A stretch of 64,000 nucleotides of DNA from CAYONM01 sp964405325 (GTDB lineage: Bacteria > Planctomycetota > UBA11346), in NCBI GenBank assembly GCA_964405325.1, contig CAYONM010000001.1, positions 6,937 to 70,936 of the forward strand, read 5' to 3'. A program made the translations under genes and the position numbers. Below, one piece after another: positions 44,818 to 53,335 of this stretch; position 1 is the stretch's first letter, and every line of letters begins with the position of its first letter. The notes beneath the pieces are model-generated. The model did no database searches. It worked only from the letters and a program-made list of their open reading frames with translations, and had not been told where the DNA came from.

Positions 44818-46776
44818 ATGCATTTGCGACTGCTTCTCTGCATTCTCCTCTCCCTGACCGGCACGGGTCTGTCGGCGGCTGATCGCGGCATCTACGCCGG
44901 GCCCGTCGACCCGTGGACCTACACCTTCACCGAAGGTCAGGCCAAGCCCACGGCATTCGCCCACGCCGCTCACGTCGGCATTGAACTCGCAACCTATGGC
45001 GGTCGTGTGCTGACCGCAGCGGTGACCGCCAACGGCGATAGCGATGACGATCTGCGGGTGATCGAGACGCGTCTGGCCGAAGACGAGAATGTCCGCATCG
45101 TCCTCACCGAAGGCGCCATCGATGGCACCACCGGCATCACCTTCAACTATGTGTTGTTTGTGACCCCGAGCGACCCGCTCGATCCAGATCCTGATGAAAA
45201 CGGCATCATCGACGGCACCCCGACCTACTCATCGATACAGATCGGCTACTTCGAGGGTGGCAGCGGCGGCGAAGCCCTGCGGGTGGTGCTCAACGACTTC
45301 GCCCGACCCGAGTTCAAGAGCATCACCTACGACGGTCCCGACGGCCCGGTCCCCGCGATCCTGCCCACCTATCTGTTGTTGCGCTCGCTGGTGTTCAGCA
45401 ATGCCAGCCAAGATCCCCGTGAGCAGACCAAGACCATCACCATGAGCTTTGACGGGCAGATCGACCCGGCGCCTCGCTCGGATATCCAGATGGATCCGGT
45501 CAACGACCTGCCGATCATCACCGACAGCACCCTGGCCCTGCCGGTCAACGAGGCTGCCTCCGGCAGCGGTACGGTCACCTTCACCGACATCGACCAGGGA
45601 GACGGCGAAGCCTTCAGCATCGCCATGGTCCAGCAGCCCGCCAAGGGTTCGGTGGCCTTCACCGACATCGAGCAGGGCTTCAGTTGGACCTACATTGCCG
45701 ACGATGATGTCGGCGGGAACGACATCTTCATCTATCGCATCCGCGATTTCGACGGCGGTCTCTCGACCGCACAGCAAGTGGTGATCAGCATCCGAGACGT
45801 CAATGACCCGCCGGTCTTCACGCTTATCGACGGCAACGACAGTGTGGCCATGGTCGAGGACAGCACGCTCATGTATTCGGTGGTGCGCGATGTCGCCCCG
45901 TGCGAACGGTTCCCCGACCACGAGTCGCAGCAGACGGTCTCCTTCGAGTTGTTGAGTAACAGCAATCCCAGCCTGTTCAGCGAGCAGCCGGTGATCTCGG
46001 GCGACGGTGTGCTGAGCGCCCGCGCCGCCAACGACATCACCGGGGTCGCCAACCTCAGCTTCCGGATCGTCGATGACGGTGGCACCGCCTTCGGCGGCGA
46101 GGACAGCGGCGATACGCTCTCGATCGCCATCACCGTCAGCGATGATGCCAGCGACGTGGCCAGCATCGACAGCGACTGCTTCCATGCCGTGGCCGGCCAT
46201 GCCACGCCGTTCCAGATCGAGGCCCAGGCCGACGGCGGTGCCGAAATCGTCGCCTACACGAAACTCACCGATCCCGGTAACGGTTTCGTGGTGCTCGACA
46301 CCGTCACCGGGGCCGGACTCTATCTGCTGGCCAGGTTCCCGGCCGCCGCCCAGGGCAGCACGGCGACGATCAACGATCCCATGCAGGTGGCGGTGACCGA
46401 TTCCAATGGCACCACCGTCGCTCGCGAGATCTCCTTCGTGGTCAGCGACCCGCAGGCCGAGCGGGCGGGTCTGGGGCGGCTACGTATCGTCTCGACACCG
46501 ACCAGCGAGGTGGTGAGCCCGGGTGGGGTGATCAGCTATCTGGCCATCGCCGATGCCTCCACCCTCGGCCAGCAGGTGGCGGTGCAGTGGGCGGTCGACG
46601 GTCTGGCTGCGGAATCGGTGGCCATCGACAATCAGGGTAACACGGCCCGCATCGATCTCGCCTTCCCGGCTCTGTCGGGTATCTATCAGGTCAGTGTGCG
46701 TTGCTGGGATGCCAACAGCGGCACGGCCGATGTGCAGACCCTGTATTTCACGGTGCGCCTCGGCGCGGACAACTAG
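44818..46776 (+). CDS. Secreted protein with cadherin-like tandem domains
   Basis: 652 residues, signal peptide about 1-23. Around residues 220-340 there are two cadherin-like/tandem Ig modules: NDLPIITDSTLALPVNEAAS with FTDIDQGDGEAFS, then DDVGGNDIFIYRIRDFDGG and VNDPPVFTL. These Asp-rich junctions are typical calcium-binding linkers. Further beta-sandwich-like sequence follows (FRIVDDGGTAFGGEDSG, VVSPGGVISYLAIADA). It has no membrane anchor or sorting signal that I can see. Its probable role is adhesion or surface structure. Confidence 0.65.
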   Translation: MHLRLLLCILLSLTGTGLSAADRGIYAGPVDPWTYTFTEGQAKPTAFAHAAHVGIELATYGGRVLTAAVTANGDSDDDLRVIETRLAEDENVRIVLTEGAIDGTTGITFNYVLFVTPSDPLDPDPDENGIIDGTPTYSSIQIGYFEGGSGGEALRVVLNDFARPEFKSITYDGPDGPVPAILPTYLLLRSLVFSNASQDPREQTKTITMSFDGQIDPAPRSDIQMDPVNDLPIITDSTLALPVNEAASGSGTVTFTDIDQGDGEAFSIAMVQQPAKGSVAFTDIEQGFSWTYIADDDVGGNDIFIYRIRDFDGGLSTAQQVVISIRDVNDPPVFTLIDGNDSVAMVEDSTLMYSVVRDVAPCERFPDHESQQTVSFELLSNSNPSLFSEQPVISGDGVLSARAANDITGVANLSFRIVDDGGTAFGGEDSGDTLSIAITVSDDASDVASIDSDCFHAVAGHATPFQIEAQADGGAEIVAYTKLTDPGNGFVVLDTVTGAGLYLLARFPAAAQGSTATINDPMQVAVTDSNGTTVAREISFVVSDPQAERAGLGRLRIVSTPTSEVVSPGGVISYLAIADASTLGQQVAVQWAVDGLAAESVAIDNQGNTARIDLAFPALSGIYQVSVRCWDANSGTADVQTLYFTVRLGADN

Positions 46777-46785
46777 GAGCACGTC

Positions 46786-47598
46786 ATGCGGGTCTCACCG
46801 TTCCCCGCCTTGCCGACATTGGCCGTGGCGCTCGTCTGCGGCTGCAGCGGCGGCAGCGCCGACGCCTACAAGACCGTCGATACGCCCTTCATCGGCATCG
46901 CCATCGACGAGCAGAAGGTCTTCCTCTACGAGGATCTCGACGGTTTGACGCGGGAGCAGATCGTCAGTGAGGTGATCGTGGCTGAGCTGCTCGGCACCAC
47001 CAATGACGATCGCCAGCTCTACTACGGTGTCGCCGAGGTGTCGCGCGAGCAGTGGCAGGAGGTGATGGGAACGCGGCCGTGGACCGAACTGCGTCTGGGC
47101 AACTTCACGAGCGGCGTTGAGAGCACCGTCTCGGGCTATCCCGCCTACGGTATCAGCTACGATGAAGCGCTCGCCTTCGTCGACCAGCTCTCGCGGGCCA
47201 CGGGCCTGGAGGTCAGCCTCGCCGATCCCCGCTGGCTCGACCCCAGCGGGCTCGACCTGAGCGGCGGCATGGCGGTGCGCGAGGAGACCGATTGGTTCGA
47301 GCCGGTCTTCCTCTGGGAGCCGGAGGCAGGCGAGACCTCCGAGCAGACGAGTGAGGAGACCTCCGAGCAGACGAGTGAAGAGGGATCGTCGAGTGCTGTG
47401 CCCAGTCAGGTCCGTGTGCAATACGGCACCCACATCCGCCACCTCTATGGCAACGTGCGCGAGTGGTACGCCGATGGTCTCCTCTCTGGCGGCGGCTTCG
47501 GTGACAATCGCGCGGTGGTCATCGGCAGGCCGTCGACCGCATTCCCCAGCGAGGAGCGCAACCTGATGGCCGGTCTGCGGATCATGATCCGGCTCTGA
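46786..47598 (+). CDS. Lipoprotein with degenerate FGE (SUMF1)-like domain
   Basis: 270 residues. The lipobox is VALVCGCSGG (Cys about residue 19 or 21). The rest follows the FGE-sulfatase fold pattern: YYGVAEVSREQWQEVMGTRP, YPAYGISYDEALAFVDQLSR, then GNVREWYADGLLSGGGFGDN and a final Arg-rich strand (LMAGLRIMIRL). The catalytic Cys pair of true formylglycine enzymes is absent, so it probably binds rather than modifies. A Glu/Thr/Ser tandem repeat (residues about 183-198) interrupts the domain. Confidence 0.6.
   Translation: MRVSPFPALPTLAVALVCGCSGGSADAYKTVDTPFIGIAIDEQKVFLYEDLDGLTREQIVSEVIVAELLGTTNDDRQLYYGVAEVSREQWQEVMGTRPWTELRLGNFTSGVESTVSGYPAYGISYDEALAFVDQLSRATGLEVSLADPRWLDPSGLDLSGGMAVREETDWFEPVFLWEPEAGETSEQTSEETSEQTSEEGSSSAVPSQVRVQYGTHIRHLYGNVREWYADGLLSGGGFGDNRAVVIGRPSTAFPSEERNLMAGLRIMIRL
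47332..47379 (+). repeat. Tandem repeat, 2 x 24 bp, in the FGE-like gene
   Basis: Two adjacent copies (47332-47355, 47356-47379) differ only at the last base; each encodes ETSEQTSE. A unit of 24 bp keeps the frame, so slippage would lengthen or shorten the linker without breaking the gene. Confidence 0.9.
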
Positions 47599-49870
47599 GC
47601 CGCCGCACCAAGGGCCACCCGCAGGCGGCGACGCCAGTCAGGATAGCGATGCTGAGCAGCCAGGGGAAGGCGGCCGGGAAGGGTTGGAAGACGATACGCA
47701 TGCGCGTCTGCTCGGGCATGACCACGATCTGGCCGCTGCCTTCCATGAACAGGGCGCCTTGTTTGCTGTGCAGATGCCGCGAAAAGGCGGCGCGCAGCAG
47801 GTAGGGGCGACCGGGCTCCAGGTTTTCAAGCAGCATGCCGCGTCGGTCGCGTAGCAATTGCGGTCGTGGCGTAGGCTCTGACCTGGGCACAGCCGGCAGG
47901 CTCGCGAAGATCATGGCACAATCGCGGGCGATGGCGTCGAATTGGCTCTCGAGGCGGCGGTTGGCACCCTTCCTGAGGTCGATGCCCGCGAAGGCCGGCG
48001 GTCGCGAGAGCAGCCCCAGTGCTTCCCGCCCGCCGGTCTCGCGCAGGATGAAATCGTCGCGGTCGTGGTCGTCGACGAGGATCAATCGCCGTTCCGACCG
48101 CCCGGCGGCCAGGTGTCTGACCCAGGTCGCCGACACACCCCAACGCATGGTTCGATTCCAGGGGCCGGCGAAGACCAGGGGCGGTGCCGACAGGGCCTCC
48201 AGCAGTGGTGCCGGATCACGCAGGGCGATCAGCCGCATGGGTCCATGTCGGCGCAGCGTGAGACGCTCCTGCGGCGGTACCAGTTGGTCGGCCGGCAGCG
48301 CCGTGGCCGCCCTTTGATAGAGCAGGCCCTGCACGCCGTGGTCGCGCAGCAGGGCCAGGCGCTGCTGCCGATCTTCCAGGCTGAGCTCGTAGGTCAGGCA
48401 GAACATGCGCAGCGGCAGCCCGCGGGCGGCGATCGCGGCCCACTGCCAGGCCGGTCCGGCGAAGAGGGTATGGGCGCCACCGGCCAGGTCGACGCGGTGT
48501 CGGAAGGCATAGCGGGCGTGGTCGTGGCCGTCGTCGGTGGCCAGCACCCGCTGCAGGCCGAGATCCCGCATATCGTCGATGCAGGCGGCCCAATCCTGGC
48601 GTTGGCCGCTCTCCAGCGGCCAGCGGGGGAAGGCGTAGGGCGGCAGGATGAGCAGCAGGAAGGCGCCGGCCAGGGCCAGGGCCCGCAGGTCGCGGCGCTC
48701 GAGTCGCGGAGCAAGCCAGCCCGCCATCAGGGCGACTCCGGCACAGCTCCCGATCAGCAACACGATGGCGGCGCAGCGATACCAATGGACGCTGAACGGC
48801 AGGATCTGGGTCAGGGCTGGTTCGAGGCTGAAGAGCAGCAGTACGCCGCAGCCCCAGGCCAGCGCTCGCAGTTTCAGCGGTCTCGCCATCAGCCAGGCAA
48901 GGAGCCCGGTTACGGCGGTGACCATGGGCAGCACGCTGAGTAGCCGGCCGTTGCTCAGTTGCAGCTGCAGGTAGAAAACGAGGTAGGACCAGGGGTCACG
49001 GTAGTAGTGCTCCTCGTGCGGCCAGGGCAGACCGGCAAGGCCATGGTGCATGTAGATCGCCAGGTGCCAGCCGGCCAGCAACAGGCAGCACAGCACTGCC
49101 AGGCCCAGCCGGGGCCAGACTCGAGGCCTGAAGGCAAAGGCGACCATGATGATTACAGCGCAGGCCACGGCGCTGAGCGGGTGCACAAAGAAGAGGGCGC
49201 AGGACACGGCCGAGAAACGTATGATCGGATTCCATGACCGAAGCTCGGCCGGGCGCAGCAGCCGTAAACAAGCGGCGAGCGTGCAGCAGATCAGGGGCCA
49301 GGCCACGACCTGGGCGATGAGTCCAATGTTGAGCGTGGCCAGGCCAAATCCGTAGTAGCGGTCATCGGCCAGGCAGAGGAAGGCGAGGGCGCCGGTCAGC
49401 CCGCCCCAGGCCATGGCCCGACGCCGCTGGGGATCGGCATCGAGTTCGTCGGCCAGCGTGGTGGCGAGGTGCACCGCCGCCGCGGGCAGCAGGGCGCAGG
49501 CCGTCATCGCCACCATCATCAGGCTCAGCCAGTCGGGATCGGCCGCGCCGCAGGCCTCGAGCAGCCTGGCCAGCAGCGACATGCCCACGAAGAGCGGCCA
49601 GCAGTAGAGGGCGTAGTTGTCCCAGCCCATGTGCACTTCGTGCACATAGGGCCACCAGATGCCCTCGGCGATGTGCTCGCGGCCGATGCCCACCGCGGCG
49701 GCGTGCATGCCCAGGTCGCAGGCGTGGATATCGCCGCGCAATCCCTGCCAGACGACCAGTGCGATCCACAGGCCAGCGACCAGGGCGGCGGCCTGTGGCA
49801 GGCGGTCAGCCAGGACGGTGCTTCCGTTGCTGGCGTGCGGCACGGTCGTGCCATCAGGTGATGTGGTCAT
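47582..49870 (-). CDS. Multi-pass membrane protein, glycosyltransferase-like
   Basis: 762 residues. About 12 hydrophobic helices lie between residues 25 and 430, with a large periplasmic C-terminal domain (about 440-725) and one final helix (about 735-752, LLSIAILTGVAACGWPLV). A first periplasmic loop with HACDLGMH and WWPYVHEVHMGWDN recalls the acidic loop motif of GT-C-type lipid-linked sugar transferases, but the family is not certain. It is convergent with the FGE-like gene and overlaps it by 17 bp, so it is independently transcribed. Confidence 0.6.
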   Translation of the reverse strand: MTTSPDGTTVPHASNGSTVLADRLPQAAALVAGLWIALVVWQGLRGDIHACDLGMHAAAVGIGREHIAEGIWWPYVHEVHMGWDNYALYCWPLFVGMSLLARLLEACGAADPDWLSLMMVAMTACALLPAAAVHLATTLADELDADPQRRRAMAWGGLTGALAFLCLADDRYYGFGLATLNIGLIAQVVAWPLICCTLAACLRLLRPAELRSWNPIIRFSAVSCALFFVHPLSAVACAVIIMVAFAFRPRVWPRLGLAVLCCLLLAGWHLAIYMHHGLAGLPWPHEEHYYRDPWSYLVFYLQLQLSNGRLLSVLPMVTAVTGLLAWLMARPLKLRALAWGCGVLLLFSLEPALTQILPFSVHWYRCAAIVLLIGSCAGVALMAGWLAPRLERRDLRALALAGAFLLLILPPYAFPRWPLESGQRQDWAACIDDMRDLGLQRVLATDDGHDHARYAFRHRVDLAGGAHTLFAGPAWQWAAIAARGLPLRMFCLTYELSLEDRQQRLALLRDHGVQGLLYQRAATALPADQLVPPQERLTLRRHGPMRLIALRDPAPLLEALSAPPLVFAGPWNRTMRWGVSATWVRHLAAGRSERRLILVDDHDRDDFILRETGGREALGLLSRPPAFAGIDLRKGANRRLESQFDAIARDCAMIFASLPAVPRSEPTPRPQLLRDRRGMLLENLEPGRPYLLRAAFSRHLHSKQGALFMEGSGQIVVMPEQTRMRIVFQPFPAAFPWLLSIAILTGVAACGWPLVRRLRAGS

Positions 49871-50030
49871 GGTGATTCTCGCGATGACGCCCGGCTGGGG
49901 CGGCCGGTATCATCGCAGAGGCGGGCAAGCGTCAACGTCATCCGCTTGATGGTTGGTGCTCTGTCAACGCCACACCGGCGGGTCTGGCTTCGCCTCGCAC
50001 GAGGTCGGCAGCGTTGAATTCTCGGCCGCG

Positions 50031-50360
50031 CTATTCGACCGCAGCCAGATCCTCGCTGCTGATCGCGACCATGCCGTGGTCGTCAGGCTCGCCGAGCATC
50101 GGTAGGAGCTCCTGGCGCATATCGTCGGGCACCTCGAACTCGCAGGCGAACATGCCACGTTCCTGGCCCGCAACCTGGTTGCCCGGCTGATGGCCGGGGA
50201 GCTCGTGAAGCCGGTCGGCCTGCTGGGCGTAGTCGGCGACCACCTTCGCTTCCGTCTCCAGCTGCGGGTCGCCGAGATGCTCGGGTTGCCAGGCTGCGGA
50301 GCCGTGGGCGGTGCCGTCGGCGACGGGATCGGGCTCGTGAGGATCGGGACTGCTGTTCAT
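50031..50360 (-). CDS. Small acidic hypothetical protein
   Basis: 109 residues, rich in Asp, Glu, His and Pro, with no leader. The C-terminal part (MFACEFEVPDDMRQELLPML, then DDHGMVAISSEDLAAVE) looks folded and is the best evidence that it is real. It lies just downstream of the metallophosphoesterase gene on the same strand (85-bp gap) and may be co-transcribed with it. No family recognised. Confidence 0.45.
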   Translation of the reverse strand: MNSSPDPHEPDPVADGTAHGSAAWQPEHLGDPQLETEAKVVADYAQQADRLHELPGHQPGNQVAGQERGMFACEFEVPDDMRQELLPMLGEPDDHGMVAISSEDLAAVE

Positions 50361-50445
50361 CGTACACCCAGTCTAGCGCCGGTCGGCGCGGTCTGTCCAG
50401 GGCAATCAGTCGGGCAAAACAGCGTAGCGCATTGCAAATGCCTGT

Positions 50446-51633
50446 TCATGCGGCTTGGCCGCTGAAGGTCGCTGCCTGATCGAAACGGAGAACGCTGCCG
50501 CCGTGGCGTCCGTCATCGCGCGTCTCGCCGTTGCCCTGATCGGGGGTGAGCAGATCAGCTGTATGCAGACCATCGGCATCGAAGGTCAGCAGATAGGCCG
50601 AAGGCCCACCCACGGCCTTGGCGTAGGGCCCCTCGGCATGGCCGAAGGCCGAGCCGCAACTGACCAGTTGGCTGTTGCCGTGATGGGTCACATAGGGGCT
50701 GTGATTGTGGCCGGAGACGACGGTGTCGACCGCGTGCTGGTCGATGAAATCGAGCACCTTGTCGCCATCGAGCAGTTGCAGCAGGGCCGGCCCACCTTTT
50801 AGGTGGTGGTGCAGGCCCATGAGCACGGCATCGCCCGGCTGCCGCATGGCTTCGAGCTGGTCGCCGGCCTGCAGGAGTTGCTCGCTGGTGACCTCGCCGA
50901 GGGCGTTGTCGACGATCGAACCGGCTGGTCGTCGACAGCTGTCGAGACCGACCACGACCAGCCCCTGGTCGCCAACCTGGACCCGTTTGACGAAGGGGAA
51001 GCCTGGCTCCTGGCCGGTGACCCCGGCGATGTCCTGTGCGACCTCGGTGGACTCGGCCGGGCGGATGCCGAGCAGGCCGGCCTGCTCGGCACCGCGGAAC
51101 TGCCGGTCGTGGTTGCCGGGTACGGCCAGCGTGACGGACGGGTCGTCGGCGATCTGCGCGGCGACGCTGGCGAAAGCCTCGGGGTGGCCGGTATCGGTGA
51201 GATCGCCGGCCAGGAGGAGGACGTCATGTGGCACCTGATCGATGACCTGATCCACGAAGCGCTCGCTGGCGGCCTGATCGCCGCGACTGATGGTCTTATG
51301 GCTTTCGGCACTGCGATGGACATCGGCCAGCACCAGCACCTTGACCTGATCGCCCTCGGGCTCGCCCGGGCGCCGATGTTCGAGCCGGGTCTCCTCGCTC
51401 TCAAGACCGAGGCGTTCGTGGGCTTTGGTGAAGGGCAAGCGGGGGGCGAGTACCTTGCCGGCCACCTGGAGAGGATCGTCGTTGGCTTTCGGGACGCTGT
51501 CGTCCAGCCAGCGGTCGCGGAGGGCCGACCAGGATCCGACCAGAGGGATGTCTCGCTGATCGGTCTGACACGGGTCGCCGCTGAGCTCGCCGAAGTCATC
51601 GGCCAGGAATTCTGTGCAGTCGAGTGGGTTCAT
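50446..51633 (-). CDS. Calcineurin-like metallophosphoesterase
   Basis: 395 residues, cytosolic. All five metal-site blocks are seen in order: VLVLADVHRS (D and H), LLLAGDLTDTGHP, LAVPGNHDRQF, VLMGLHHHLKGG and VVSGHNHSPYV. This GDxxD, GNHD, GHxH series defines the two-metal phosphodiesterase fold of the CpdA/Icc type. A 95-residue N-terminal extension of unknown nature precedes it. The start at 51633 is uncertain, because an in-frame ATG at 51654 and longer forms lack a clear Shine-Dalgarno sequence. The substrate may be a cyclic nucleotide or nucleic acid; the sequence does not tell. Confidence 0.8.
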   Translation of the reverse strand: MNPLDCTEFLADDFGELSGDPCQTDQRDIPLVGSWSALRDRWLDDSVPKANDDPLQVAGKVLAPRLPFTKAHERLGLESEETRLEHRRPGEPEGDQVKVLVLADVHRSAESHKTISRGDQAASERFVDQVIDQVPHDVLLLAGDLTDTGHPEAFASVAAQIADDPSVTLAVPGNHDRQFRGAEQAGLLGIRPAESTEVAQDIAGVTGQEPGFPFVKRVQVGDQGLVVVGLDSCRRPAGSIVDNALGEVTSEQLLQAGDQLEAMRQPGDAVLMGLHHHLKGGPALLQLLDGDKVLDFIDQHAVDTVVSGHNHSPYVTHHGNSQLVSCGSAFGHAEGPYAKAVGGPSAYLLTFDADGLHTADLLTPDQGNGETRDDGRHGGSVLRFDQAATFSGQAA

Positions 51634-51781
51634 CGTCTCGTATAATAAGCACATGCGAGACAAACGGAGGATTTCCAGGGCGTCCGCAAGCGCATGACGC
51701 ATCGCAACGCGGACGACGTGTCGGCATGCACCCGCGACAACTTCATCAGGACCGTATGCTCCTTGGGGGAGGATGGGGAAC

Positions 51782-53032
51782 ATGACCGGGGCGGGTCAGC
51801 TGTGCACGGCGAAAATCGAGATCCGCGAGGAGTACGAACCTCACTCCCTGCCGGAGCGTTGCCCCGCTATCGCCTTGGAAAGTAGTCCGCGGGCAGGGCG
51901 CCGTTGCCAGGACGGCTACGAGCCCCAGCCGCTACCGCATACGGGCGAGGTCTCTGCGCTTGAGGACACGTGCAGCGGGGCGGAGGGTGGCTGGGCCACG
52001 ACCAGCGATCCTCCGGCCGGCAGCATCCTGCTGTGTCACGATCCCTATGCTGACCCCGATCAAGATGGTGTCACGGATGCGGCACGCCTGGGTGTACCCG
52101 GCATGGATGTGCCTTGGCTGATACCGCGTCTGCCGGGCCTGTCGCCGTCTCGGCGATGGGCCGAGACGGCCTTCGCTATCCGCTACCAGTGGGATCCGGA
52201 GAGCATGGTCAGCGAGCTTCTGCAGTATATCACCGGCGATGCGCTTGCGAGCGGGCAGCCGCCGCGATTCCATCCCGAGATAGCCAAAACGCTTGCTGCC
52301 CACTACAGCACGCCGGCCGAACGGGCGAGCAACGACATGGCGCTGCAGCAGACCGCCACCGCTCTCTGCAAGCTGGCTTTCCAGTGTTTTCTCGCCGGTC
52401 TCTGCGATAACGACAGTCGTGATGGCATGCTGATCACCGCCGGCGGCTACGAGGCCGGTTGCGGACTGGCCATCGCCGCCCTGCGCCAGAGTCCGGCCGC
52501 GTCCGAGCATCTGGCCGCGGTCGCCGTGCATTGGGATGCCAGTGGTGTTGGCAACGCCTGCGAACTGCCCTGGGTCATTGATCTCGCCCTCGAGCACGGC
52601 CTGCGCCCGCTGCTGGTGATCGCCGAGCGACAATTCCCTCGTGCCGTGTCGGCCCTGCTTGCCAGCGGCAACGGCATGGAGCGGCGTGGCATGCTGATGC
52701 GGGCCGAGCGGCGTGGCCACATGGCCGATGTCTGGTCGATCGCCGATTCCTATGCGGTCGGTGCCGACAACCTCGAGGCGGTGCAGCGGCTCTACGCCGG
52801 TCGCCTGCGCGTGGTCGTGGTCGATCTCGACGGCCCACGGCCGCGCCTGCGCCCACCGATGGAGAAGCGCTCGCGGCTCGATGCCGGCCAGTTGCGTCAT
52901 CTGCTCGAGCGTCGTGTTCGCAATTGGGGGAACCAGCGTCTGATCGTCTGCAGCGTCGACCTGCCGCGCCGCATCTGGGCGGCAGCCGGTCCGGTGACCT
53001 GCGTGACCGTGCGTAGCCCGGCTGGTGCCTAG
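51782..53032 (+). CDS. Zeta-toxin-like paralogue with destroyed P-loop (pseudokinase)
   Basis: 416 residues, start chosen for GGGGGAGG 9 nt upstream. It is clearly homologous to the protein at 53336-54676: both have DPYAD..DGxTDxARxGVPG, HxT/QTAxALxKxAF, LITAGG..AG, SGxxxPVV/LLVI and ADSYxVGxxNxxAV. The sibling's P-loop GGVGAGKS is here GGYEAGCG, without Lys or Ser, so ATP phosphotransfer is unlikely. The N-terminal 80 residues are unrelated to the sibling and cysteine-containing. The stop TAG coincides with the edge of a MITE, so the last residues may be an altered end. Confidence 0.65.
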   Translation: MTGAGQLCTAKIEIREEYEPHSLPERCPAIALESSPRAGRRCQDGYEPQPLPHTGEVSALEDTCSGAEGGWATTSDPPAGSILLCHDPYADPDQDGVTDAARLGVPGMDVPWLIPRLPGLSPSRRWAETAFAIRYQWDPESMVSELLQYITGDALASGQPPRFHPEIAKTLAAHYSTPAERASNDMALQQTATALCKLAFQCFLAGLCDNDSRDGMLITAGGYEAGCGLAIAALRQSPAASEHLAAVAVHWDASGVGNACELPWVIDLALEHGLRPLLVIAERQFPRAVSALLASGNGMERRGMLMRAERRGHMADVWSIADSYAVGADNLEAVQRLYAGRLRVVVVDLDGPRPRLRPPMEKRSRLDAGQLRHLLERRVRNWGNQRLIVCSVDLPRRIWAAAGPVTCVTVRSPAGA

Positions 53033-53192
53033 TGGTGTGTCCCATAAATAAGCATCATAAGTCTTCGCCTCGCACGGCACCTGCTTCGTTGCGCTCCGCT
53101 CACAATAGCTCCACTATTGCTCGACTTCGCGACGCCTCGCATCTGCCGCACGAAGCTCGACTTCTGACACGTATTTCTGAGACACAGCACTA
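53030..53192. mobile_element. MITE-like element with 33-bp imperfect terminal inverted repeats
   Basis: The left end (53031-53063) matches the reverse complement of the right end (53159-53191) at 26 of 33 positions; both begin AGTG(G/C)TGTGTC. TA dinucleotides flank both ends, as expected for a TA target duplication (IS630/Tc1-mariner style). The inside holds a further palindrome around CAATAGCTCCACTATTG and has no coding capacity. It separates the two zeta-like genes. The remaining sequence up to 53335 shows nothing I can support beyond the Shine-Dalgarno sequence of the next gene. Confidence 0.7.
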
Positions 53193-53335
53193 GCCCGGAT
53201 CTTCCGCCACCCATCCGAACCGCATGTCGTGCGCCATCTCGCATCAGTGGTGTCGACGGGCGCTGCTCAGCCGCCCGCAAGCCATAGGCTGGCAGCTCCC
53301 TCCGAGAGGGTCTTGACGTCGGGGAGACCAGCAGC

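Noticed and set aside
47332..47379. Possible CRISPR-like or phase-variable repeat
   Set aside because: There are only two adjacent units and no spacers, and they keep the reading frame, so it is a simple coding tandem repeat.
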